From an uncultured Acidobacteriota bacterium (GTDB taxonomy: Bacteria > Acidobacteriota > Terriglobia > Terriglobales > Acidobacteriaceae), in NCBI GenBank assembly GCA_903832475.1, contig CAILBQ010000716.1, forward strand, positions 1-6,064: DNA of 6,064 nt, read 5' to 3'. The notes below the pieces were generated by a model. The model was not told the origin of the DNA. It saw only the letters and a program-made list of their open reading frames with translations, and searched no databases. Of this stretch, positions 1 through 6,064 are shown one piece after another. Position numbers and translations under genes: made by a program. The first letter of the stretch is position 1. Each line of letters opens with the position of its first letter.

Positions 1-44
1 ATGTTTCCAACCGTCTCTCTAGCCATCGCGGGACCAGTCTGCAT
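1..44 (-). CDS. Possible start of the next gene in the PKS operon (partial, unidentified)
   Basis: Reading leftward, an ATG at 44-42 opens a frame that stays open to the window edge (14 visible codons, beginning MQTGPAMARETVGN). An AGGGAG sequence lies 6 nt upstream. The frame begins 51 nt after the PKS stop and on the same strand, which fits co-transcription with the PKS. It is also in the same frame as the PKS, separated from it only by the TGA at 98-96. Too little protein is visible to recognise a family. An NRPS or a further PKS module would be expected from the domain content of the upstream enzyme, but that is inference. A competing ATG at 73-71 in another frame is also open, but has no ribosome-binding site. 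Confidence 0.4.
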   Translation of the reverse strand, partial: MQTGPAMARETVGN

Positions 45-50
45 GTCTGG

Positions 51-56
51 CTCCCT
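51..56 (-). promoter_or_regulatory. Ribosome-binding site for the possible downstream gene
   Basis: AGGGAG on the minus strand lies 6 nt before the ATG at 44-42. It is the main reason for preferring that ATG over the other nearby starts between the PKS stop and the window edge. Confidence 0.4.
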
Positions 57-95
57 GTTCTTCCGTACCCCATCAAGGAATCGGAAGATGTCCAA

Positions 96-3000
96 TCAGA
101 TCTCAAATTCTTCCCGTTCTCCGGAAACCGCCACGGCCTCGACGGGAACAGCCAGCGCCATTGCCTCACGAATAGTTCGCCCGAGCGCCTCTGGCGTAGA
201 CGCCTCAAAGATCACCCGAATGCTCAGTTCAATACCAAACCGCTCGCGGACCCGAGCCAATACCATCGTTCCCAGCAGCGAGTGCCCGCCCAACTCGAAG
301 AAGTTATCCTCCGGTTGGATGGATTCCGCGCCAAGCAGCTCCTCCCAGATTTCAATCACCGCGCGCGTCTCTGGAAACACGCCTTCAGATTGCTCCAAAT
401 CGGTGCCGCTGCGCCTCTTGTCGTAGGCAGAAGCAGCATGCACCAGGCCATCGACGATTGTGTGTAGCAGTTGGGGGAAATCAAGAGTTGAAACCAGCAT
501 ACGCGGTTCAGACAAGGCGAGAAGTCGTTCGATCACTTCGATGCCTTCCGCAGGCCGAATTCCGAGGCGCAGCCGCTCGACCTTCTCGCTCTCAAATTCG
601 GAATTGCCGGTTGCTTCGGCAGCCATGCCGACTTCCGTCCATGCATGAAAGTTGACAGCTACAGCCGGCAAGCTTAGGTGCTGGCGACACCACGACGCAT
701 AATGATCCTGAAACGCATTGGCAGCCGCGTAGGCTGCGGCGCCCGCAACAGGAATCACCGAGCTCACAGAAGAACAAAACAACAGGAAATCAACCTGCCT
801 GCTGGTCAGAATCTTCGCCAAGACCTGGCTTCCCTGCACCTTGGGCCGAAGCACATCTGCGGCTTCACCAAGATCTTGCGCCGCGATGCGTGCCCCTCCC
901 GGCAAACCTGCTGCATGCACAACACCGTGGACCGGGCCGAACCTGGCTTCGACACTTTCCCAGACCGCGTCCATCTGGGCCTGTTCGGCCACGTCGGCTG
1001 TCAGCAGCAACATCTCTCCACCCGCCTGCTCCAGTTCCTTCGCCCGTTGAATGCGCAGGGAGATACGATTCGCTGGACCCTGTTCTGTGAGCCATTCTTC
1101 CCAGCGCTCTCTGGGCGGCAGCGACGTCCTGCCGACCAGCACTACGCGCGCGCCGTACTGACTGAGCAGATGCTTCGCCACAACGAAGCCGATTCCACCC
1201 ATTCCGCCCGTGATCAGGTACGTCCCGCCGTTTCGGAACACCGGCTTCTCAGCCCGTCGAACCGGGGTCGACTGCCAGACCTGCTGCCAGCGATGCTCAC
1301 CGCGATAGGCGACCTGGGCTCCCGGCCTCGGAACCGTCGTGATCTCCGATACGACTCGGCTGACCAGCCGCTCGTCCACCGCGTCGCCCGCGAATGGCTG
1401 CGTCAGCTTGCCAACATCGATGATCCTGACCGGCAAGCCTGCAAACTCCGCGGGCAGAATCGACGCCAGGCCTTCCACAACCGCCCGCTCAGGATCTTCG
1501 ACGGCCTCACCCGTCACATCCATCAGCTCATCAAAGAGAAAGTCAACCTGTCCAAACCGCACGCGATTCGTCTGCGCCGTTTGCAGCAGAGTCATCAGCA
1601 CATCGAAGAGCTGCACATCGCTTCCTCGCAGCGTCCAGCAGCAGACCAAGCCGACGCGGCCATTTGCCAACGCTTCCCGGTGCTCTTTCCAGAACGAATC
1701 AAAATCCTGCGTTGAGATGGCGACTGCCGGCAGCCGCAGCACTTGGGCTTCACTACCTTCCAGCCGCTCTCCCAGGATTCGACCCAGCCCGCCTGCATCC
1801 TCAAGAATCAACCACGTTGAAATGCCTTCGGCGTTCGAGAGAAGAACCTTTTCGACAGCCGGGGTCCGCTGCCAGACCGGCATATAAAACCACGAATCCA
1901 ATTCGGCGCGCTTCGGCCAGCCCGCCGGCGGCGGCATCGCATTCTGCGAAGAAGAGAATTCATCACCGCTTCCCACGGGCCGCGTCGCGCCAACCCAGAA
2001 GCGCTCTCGCTCAAACGGATATGTCGGCAGCGCCACCTTTCGCGGCGTCCATTTCTCCGCTCCGGGTAGCATCGTCCAATCACCATTGATCCCTGATTGC
2101 CAAAGCTGCGAAGCAGCCTCCAGCCACGCGCGAAGGTTGTTTTCGGCGCGCTTCTCAGCTCCGAGACTGGAAGCATTTGCCAAGGCACGGTCCTGCTGCC
2201 TGACCAGGTTTCCCAGCACTTCTCCCGGCCCCACCTCGAGCAGGAACGGCCTGAGGTTGGCCAGCACCGCGGCATTTTCACGGAAGCGCACACGCGATGT
2301 GATCTGGTCGGCCCAGTATTGCGGGCTCGTCGCTTCATCCGCTGTAATCCATGTTCCGGTTACGTTCGACAGCCAGGGTATCTGGGGAGCGTGTCGCGAA
2401 ACCGCAGCAACCGCCTCTGCAAAGCGCGAAGAAGCCTCCGCCATCTGTGGAGTATGGAACGCCCGGTCCGAATGCAACCGCACTGTCGCCACCCCGATCG
2501 ACGCAAACCTCTGTTGCGCCTCCGCAATAGCCGCCTCCGTCCCCGAAATGACCGTCAATTTCGGCCCATTTTCGGCGGCAATCCACAAATCGCTGGTCAA
2601 GTGCTCGGCCAGCTTGTCGACTGGCAGACTCACCGCCAGCATTGCCCCGGGAGCGGCCGACTGCATCAGCCTGCCGCGTTCGACCGCCAGCCGCAAGCCA
2701 TCCTCAAATGAGAAAACTCCTGCTACCGCGGCAGCGGTAAGCTCGCCCAGACTGTGCCCCAGCAGCATCGCAGGACGAACGCCAGCATCCATCCACTGCA
2801 TTGCCAGCGCATATTCCAGCAGAAACAGCATCGGCTGCGCCACGCTGGTTGGCATGGCCGCGACGTCCTGGCTGGCTTCGCTTTGTGTGTCAGAAATCGC
2901 CGGACGCATCGCGCTTGCCAGCGCCTCAGGCAGCAAATCCAGACCATGATCGATCCGATCGCGGAATCGCCGGTCGGCGGCATACAGCCCTCTTGCCATA

Positions 3001-4754
3001 CCCGGGAACTGCGCCCCCTGCCCCGGAAACAGAAACGCAACCTGGTCCGCGGTCCCCTTCCCATCGGTCTGACCAGCCTTCGCCGGCTTGCGCAGCGCCG
3101 CAATGAGTTCTTCTCGACTCGCCGCCACAAAAGAGCGCCGATGAGCATACGATCGCCGTCCCATTTGCAGCGTATGCGCAACCGCCGGAAGACTCAGTTC
3201 TCCAGACGACTCGACAAAATCCGCCAGCCTGCGCACACTCGCCTCGAGCGCAGTGGCCGTCTTTGCCGAAATCGGAAAAACGTTCGCCCAGCCATCCTCC
3301 GTCCTCGTATCGCTACCCGCCGCGGACGCCGGAGCGCTGCGCAGGACCACATGCACATTCGTCCCCCCGATTCCGAAGGAACTCACGCCTGCCCAGCGCT
3401 CGTCATCGCCCTCGGGCCAATGCCCCGCAGCAGCGCTAACGCGAAAAGCCGTCTTGTCCAACCCCAGCGCAGGGTTCGCCTCCACAAAATTGGGAGTTGG
3501 CGGAATAACCCCGTGGTACACCGCAAGCGTCGCCTTGATCAACCCCGCCACACCCGCCGCAACATCGGCATGGCCCATGTTGGCCTTGACCGATCCCAGG
3601 ATGCACGCGTCAGTCTCCGGCTCACGTGTTCCAAAGACCGCATCCAGCGCAGCTACTTCGATCGGATCGCCCAGTTCGGTCCCGGTTCCATGCGCTTCGA
3701 CATATCCAATGCGTGCTGGCGATACACCGGCAACCGCCTGGGCCTTGCGGATCACAGCCGCCTGCCCCTCGACGCTCGGCGCCGTGTACCCAACCTTGTC
3801 GGAACCATCGTTGTTCCATGCCGACCCGTGAATTACCGCATAGATCGTGTCACCCGCCGCCACCGCATCCTTAAGCCGCTTCAAAACGACGATCCCGGCT
3901 CCCCTACCCGGCACGGTGCCGCGTGCGCTCTTGTCGAAAGGGCGGCACAAACCATCTGGAGACAGAATCATTCCCGGAACGTATTCATATCCGGCGACCT
4001 GGGGGAAGCCAATCGAAACCCCGCCTGCCAATGCGCTGTCGCATTCGCCCGAAAGAAGGCTCTGGCAGGCAAGATGAACCGCCGCCAGAGAAGTCGAGCA
4101 GGCAGTTTGCACAGCCACGGCAGGCCCGCGCAGGTTCAGCTTGTACGCCACTCGCGTAGCCAGAAAATCTTTGTCGTTGCCCAGCATCAGCTGGTAGCCG
4201 CCGGCAGACGCCATAGCCTCCGGATTCCCCAGCAACTGCAACAGGTACGTGTTCATGCCAGCGCCGGCAAAAACCCCGATTCGGTTGGAGTCAGGAGCAC
4301 CCGCCTTCCCACCGGTCGCCGCCATCCCAGCATGCTCCAAAGCTTCATAAGCACACTCCAGGAAAAGGCGATGCTGCGGGTCCATGATCTCCGCTTCCCG
4401 CCTGGCTACATCGAAGAACCTGGCATCGAAGCTTTCCGCATCCTCCAGCCTTGTCCCCGACCGGACGAAATGCTGAGCTTCCGCATCCTGAGGATTTATG
4501 CCTGCCGATTGCAGGTCCGCATCTGTCGCTCTTGACAGTAGGCTGTTGCCCGCTAGAATCCGTTCCCAGTACGACTGAACCGAGACGCAGCCTGGGAATC
4601 GCGCACTCATCCCAACGATGGCGATATTGTCACGCCAGCTCAACGCGTCGGCCGTGACTTTCTCAGCTCGTCCCTCGGTTCCCAGTTTTTCGATCACCCC
4701 GGCACTCCTCAGGCTTCCTGCGGTCGTCGCATGGAGTTGCCTGAACTGTTTCAT
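96..4754 (-). CDS. Modular type I polyketide synthase, KS-AT-KR-carrier protein (one extension module)
   Basis: Cytoplasmic multidomain enzyme that loads an extender unit, condenses it with an incoming acyl chain and reduces the new beta-keto group to a hydroxyl. Residues are counted from the ATG at 4754 (1552 aa). Ketosynthase, about 42-472: TACSTS with Cys219, HGTGT with His355, NMGHAD with His395; all three catalytic residues are present. Acyltransferase, about 571-862: PGQGAQ, GHSLGE with Ser668, then RAFH with His767, which by known motif rules favours malonyl-CoA. Post-AT linker LPTYPFERERFW at 909-920. Structural KR half and linker, about 952-1172. Catalytic ketoreductase, about 1173-1422: NADPH loop GGMGGIG at 1183, Lys1305, Ser1329, Tyr1342, Asn1346, so probably active. 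Carrier domain, about 1460-1529: LGGHS with phosphopantetheine Ser1492. There is no DH, ER, methyltransferase or thioesterase. The start is uncertain. A GTG at 4838 is in frame but lacks a ribosome-binding site. The chosen ATG has AAGGGAAG 12 nt upstream. A GTG at 4697 has GAGGAG 7 nt upstream. The KS begins well inside all three, so function is unaffected. Confidence 0.96.
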   Translation of the reverse strand: MKQFRQLHATTAGSLRSAGVIEKLGTEGRAEKVTADALSWRDNIAIVGMSARFPGCVSVQSYWERILAGNSLLSRATDADLQSAGINPQDAEAQHFVRSGTRLEDAESFDARFFDVARREAEIMDPQHRLFLECAYEALEHAGMAATGGKAGAPDSNRIGVFAGAGMNTYLLQLLGNPEAMASAGGYQLMLGNDKDFLATRVAYKLNLRGPAVAVQTACSTSLAAVHLACQSLLSGECDSALAGGVSIGFPQVAGYEYVPGMILSPDGLCRPFDKSARGTVPGRGAGIVVLKRLKDAVAAGDTIYAVIHGSAWNNDGSDKVGYTAPSVEGQAAVIRKAQAVAGVSPARIGYVEAHGTGTELGDPIEVAALDAVFGTREPETDACILGSVKANMGHADVAAGVAGLIKATLAVYHGVIPPTPNFVEANPALGLDKTAFRVSAAAGHWPEGDDERWAGVSSFGIGGTNVHVVLRSAPASAAGSDTRTEDGWANVFPISAKTATALEASVRRLADFVESSGELSLPAVAHTLQMGRRSYAHRRSFVAASREELIAALRKPAKAGQTDGKGTADQVAFLFPGQGAQFPGMARGLYAADRRFRDRIDHGLDLLPEALASAMRPAISDTQSEASQDVAAMPTSVAQPMLFLLEYALAMQWMDAGVRPAMLLGHSLGELTAAAVAGVFSFEDGLRLAVERGRLMQSAAPGAMLAVSLPVDKLAEHLTSDLWIAAENGPKLTVISGTEAAIAEAQQRFASIGVATVRLHSDRAFHTPQMAEASSRFAEAVAAVSRHAPQIPWLSNVTGTWITADEATSPQYWADQITSRVRFRENAAVLANLRPFLLEVGPGEVLGNLVRQQDRALANASSLGAEKRAENNLRAWLEAASQLWQSGINGDWTMLPGAEKWTPRKVALPTYPFERERFWVGATRPVGSGDEFSSSQNAMPPPAGWPKRAELDSWFYMPVWQRTPAVEKVLLSNAEGISTWLILEDAGGLGRILGERLEGSEAQVLRLPAVAISTQDFDSFWKEHREALANGRVGLVCCWTLRGSDVQLFDVLMTLLQTAQTNRVRFGQVDFLFDELMDVTGEAVEDPERAVVEGLASILPAEFAGLPVRIIDVGKLTQPFAGDAVDERLVSRVVSEITTVPRPGAQVAYRGEHRWQQVWQSTPVRRAEKPVFRNGGTYLITGGMGGIGFVVAKHLLSQYGARVVLVGRTSLPPRERWEEWLTEQGPANRISLRIQRAKELEQAGGEMLLLTADVAEQAQMDAVWESVEARFGPVHGVVHAAGLPGGARIAAQDLGEAADVLRPKVQGSQVLAKILTSRQVDFLLFCSSVSSVIPVAGAAAYAAANAFQDHYASWCRQHLSLPAVAVNFHAWTEVGMAAEATGNSEFESEKVERLRLGIRPAEGIEVIERLLALSEPRMLVSTLDFPQLLHTIVDGLVHAASAYDKRRSGTDLEQSEGVFPETRAVIEIWEELLGAESIQPEDNFFELGGHSLLGTMVLARVRERFGIELSIRVIFEASTPEALGRTIREAMALAVPVEAVAVSGEREEFEI

Positions 4755-4842
4755 CGATGGGCAGTTCTTCCCTTGTCGAATACCGGAAAGAAAGCCCGAA
4801 TACAATACCCCATTCGTTCGATCCGCCTGGGATTTCACTCTA

Positions 4843-4853
4843 ATTCGTCGAAT
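4843..4853. repeat. Short inverted repeat ATTCG-T-CGAAT
   Basis: A perfect 5-bp inverted repeat around a single central base, about 90 bp upstream of the chosen PKS start. A related but imperfect ATTCGTTCGAT stands close by, at about 4813-4823. It could be part of an operator, but arms this short arise by chance often. Confidence 0.25.
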
Positions 4854-4860
4854 CTCGATG

Positions 4861-4875
4861 TTCCCATTTCGGGAA
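4861..4875. repeat. Short inverted repeat TTCCC-N5-GGGAA, possible operator
   Basis: Two perfect 5-bp arms separated by 5 nt, about 107 bp upstream of the chosen PKS start. The size and dyad symmetry would suit a dimeric regulator. No regulator gene is in the window, and I cannot assign the motif to a known family. Confidence 0.25.
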
Positions 4876-5234
4876 TCTCAGGGCTTCTACTCGCCGTAAG
4901 CACACGGGGGAGATTGAACGGTATGGTCCCAGAAGAACACTCTTCGCCCCACCAGCCAATGCGTCATCCGGGGAATTGACAGACTTCCAAACTCTATCGG
5001 AAATCACCCCGCCTAACCTAATTTGGGTACCTCCTTGAGCAAGACGGCCCCGCGCCTGCCAGAATGCATCACAATACTCATGAATCGGCCAAAATCTAGA
5101 GGCACCTTCGGTCTCAGCCTCCGGTTCGCGAAAAATCCTGCCTATACCGCTATCTCACAAACATTCTTCACGATGGCGTCTCGATATCACTTCGGCGACG
5201 CGCCCTTTCAGGTACTCTCAATCAACATCAATTC

Positions 5235-5240
5235 AAGGAG
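5235..5240 (+). promoter_or_regulatory. Ribosome-binding site of the DUF4126 gene
   Basis: AAGGAG lies 8 nt before the GTG at 5249. This near-ideal site fixes the start at GTG and argues against the in-frame ATG ten codons further in (5276), which would cut into the first membrane segment. Confidence 0.8.
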
Positions 5241-5248
5241 CAGCACGC

Positions 5249-5743
5249 GTGGCGATATTGGGCCTAGCTTTTTTGATGGGCATTGTTTCCGGTCTTAGAA
5301 CCTTCACAAGTCTCGCGTTCATCACTTGGGCGGCGCGCTTGACCTGGCTGCCGCTGGATCACACAAGACTTGCTTTTCTCGCCAGCCCAATCACAGTGTG
5401 GATCGTCACGGCGATGGCCGTGGGAGAGTTGATCGGCGATAAGCTGCCTCAGACCCCGAGCCGCACCCGATTTCTTCCCTTTTTTGCCCGCATCCTCTCA
5501 GGCAGTTTTTGCGGAGTTTGCCTGGCCTTGTCCGTTGCCACGTATCAGCCGCATCACCTTGCCATTCTGCTTCTCGGCCCACTCGCGGGTGCCGGGGGCA
5601 GCATCCTCGGCACGCTGGGTGGGGCCAGTTGCCGCGCGGTACTTGCCCAGGCTTTCGGCAGGGATTTTCCCGCCGCAATTCTTGAGGATGCCAGCGCCAT
5701 TGCGATCGCTGCCTTTTGCGTCTTCCTTCGGACACGCATCTAG
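5249..5743 (+). CDS. DUF4126 family small integral membrane protein
   Basis: A 164-residue hydrophobic protein of unknown biochemical function, predicted to sit in the cytoplasmic membrane. It matches the family pattern I know for DUF4126: an N-terminal helix followed by GLR (15-17), then GEL-x-x-DKLP (59-67), the P-S-R triplet (70-72), a glycine-rich membrane stretch (about 105-125), and a near-terminal LED (145-147) leading into the last hydrophobic segment. Hydrophobic stretches lie at about 1-28, 40-62, 78-98, 103-125 and 145-160, so four or five membrane spans are likely. The length is normal for the family. Translation starts at GTG behind a strong AAGGAG. The gene is divergent from the PKS and convergent with the UPF0182 gene, with only 23 bp between the two stops. 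I see no reason to link it to the polyketide pathway; it is more likely an ordinary chromosomal neighbour. The family call is from recalled motifs, not a database search. Confidence 0.8.
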   Translation: MAILGLAFLMGIVSGLRTFTSLAFITWAARLTWLPLDHTRLAFLASPITVWIVTAMAVGELIGDKLPQTPSRTRFLPFFARILSGSFCGVCLALSVATYQPHHLAILLLGPLAGAGGSILGTLGGASCRAVLAQAFGRDFPAAILEDASAIAIAAFCVFLRTRI

Positions 5744-5766
5744 CCATTCACCCTGTAACCGCCTGC

Positions 5767-6064
5767 CTACTTCGCCTGCGCATTCAGCCGGTCGATGGCT
5801 CGCTTCAATTGCTCCAGCTTCTGCCCTGCTTCCCCAAGCTTGCCCTCGGCGGTGAGGCGCTGATAGTCGGCAAACGCCTTGCTCGCTTCGGCAATCGTGG
5901 CATTCAAGTCGCTGCCGGCGTTACCGCCCATCGGCGTCGAAGCTCCCGAACCTTCTGCCGTCGCATGCGGCACCTCTGCAGCACTTAAGGACGACGTACC
6001 TCCACCAAACAATGAACTCAACGCAGCTTCAAAAGTAGGCCCGTACGCCAGCCGGTCCTGCAAC
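5767..6064 (-). CDS. UPF0182 (COG1615) membrane protein, C-terminal fragment
   Basis: Only the last 99 codons or so are inside the window. The stop is TAG at 5769-5767 and the gene continues past the right edge. The visible part starts LQDRLAYGPTFEAALSSLFG, which resembles the conserved stretch near the end of UPF0182 proteins, where a 'xxDRxAxxPTLxxAL..LFG' pattern occurs. An Ala/Ser/Gly-rich, low-complexity linker follows (about residues 23-52). Last comes a charged amphipathic helix (about 53-98, FADYQRLTAEGKLGEAGQKL) of the kind these proteins carry at the extreme C terminus. Full-length members are usually about 900-1000 residues, with several N-terminal membrane spans; their function is unknown. 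The TTG at 6063-6061 is an internal leucine codon, not a start. No terminator hairpin is visible in the 23 bp shared with the convergent DUF4126 gene. Confidence 0.75.
   Translation of the reverse strand, partial: LQDRLAYGPTFEAALSSLFGGGTSSLSAAEVPHATAEGSGASTPMGGNAGSDLNATIAEASKAFADYQRLTAEGKLGEAGQKLEQLKRAIDRLNAQAK

Larger units (their letters stand above)
4755..5248. other. Divergent intergenic region between the PKS and DUF4126 genes
   Basis: About 490 bp separates the two divergent genes and should hold both promoters. It looks less G+C-rich than the flanking genes. I see no RNA gene and no convincing protein gene. A 55-codon minus-strand frame (5007-4840) and plus-strand frames reading into the DUF4126 start lack usable ribosome-binding sites. 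A TTGACA stands at 4976-4981 (plus) but has no -10 partner at 16-18 bp. Two short inverted repeats lie 90-120 bp upstream of the PKS ATG. Promoter positions cannot be fixed from the sequence alone. Confidence 0.6.

Noticed and set aside
678..1715. 345-codon plus-strand open frame opposite the KR domain
   Set aside because: Antisense shadow of the ketoreductase region, with arginine/histidine-rich composition and no recognisable motif.
1239..2168. A dehydratase, enoylreductase or methyltransferase domain between AT and KR
   Set aside because: The stretch holds the post-AT linker (LPTYPFERERFW) and a structural KR half. I see no DH HxxxGxxxxP motif, no ER nucleotide-binding motif and no methyltransferase glycine motif.
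2754..4535. 593-codon open frame on the plus strand opposite the PKS
   Set aside because: It lies wholly antisense to the well-supported KS and AT domains. Its translation is rich in Arg, Pro, His and Gln without domain motifs, as expected for a shadow of G+C-rich coding DNA.
4976..4981. TTGACA, a perfect -35 hexamer on the plus strand
   Set aside because: The positions 16-18 bp downstream read GGAAAT-like sequence rather than TATAAT, so it is not supported as a promoter. It is also about 270 bp from the DUF4126 start.
5030..5036. AAGGAGG on the minus strand, a perfect ribosome-binding sequence
   Set aside because: No start codon follows within a usable distance; the nearest GTG is 22 nt on. 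Probably chance.
5023..5298. 91-codon plus-strand frame in the intergenic region overlapping the DUF4126 start
   Set aside because: It starts at a TTG without a ribosome-binding site, runs out of frame into the better-supported DUF4126 gene, and resembles no family.
5744..5800. A terminator hairpin between the convergent DUF4126 and UPF0182 genes
   Set aside because: Only 4-6 bp arms with large or poorly placed loops can be drawn (for example AGCCAT...ATGGCT about 50 nt apart), and no T-run follows.
6061..6063. TTG as the start of a 98-residue protein
   Set aside because: The sequence at this point is the interior of a conserved UPF0182 C-terminal motif, and the frame is open to the window edge, so this is an internal leucine of a truncated gene.

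Overview
The window is dominated by one large minus-strand gene for a modular type I polyketide synthase with the order KS-AT-KR-carrier protein. To its right lie a non-coding divergent intergenic region and two small convergent genes for conserved proteins of unknown function: a DUF4126 membrane protein and the C-terminal end of a UPF0182 (COG1615) membrane protein. The DNA is G+C-rich. A UPF0182 protein, a DUF4126 protein and a hybrid-type PKS together would fit a soil-type bacterium such as an acidobacterium. This is an inference from gene content only; a myxobacterium or another G+C-rich phylum is not excluded.

Layout from left to right: 1-44 (minus) is possibly the first codons of the next gene of the PKS operon, preceded by a good ribosome-binding site. 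96-4754 (minus) is the PKS; its stop is at 96 and its exact start is uncertain (candidates at 4838, 4754 and 4697). 4755-5248 is about 490 bp of divergent intergenic DNA with two short inverted repeats and no convincing gene. 5249-5743 (plus) is the DUF4126 gene, with a clear AAGGAG site and a GTG start. 5767-6064 (minus) is the 3' end of the UPF0182 gene, running off the right edge.

The PKS should perform one chain extension, probably with malonyl-CoA, and reduce the new beta-keto group to a beta-hydroxyl. It has no DH, ER or thioesterase, so the chain must leave the carrier domain for another protein. The carrier domain looks more like a peptidyl carrier protein (LGGHSLL) than a classical polyketide ACP, and the KS has the VQTACSTS active-site form that I associate with mixed NRPS-PKS lines. 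The simplest reading is that this is one module of a hybrid NRPS/PKS pathway. The rest would lie to the left, and the PKS would be the edge gene beside ordinary chromosomal genes. The right-hand genes show no sequence link to polyketide synthesis. I found no RNA gene, CRISPR array or mobile element, and no strong evidence of a wholly new system.
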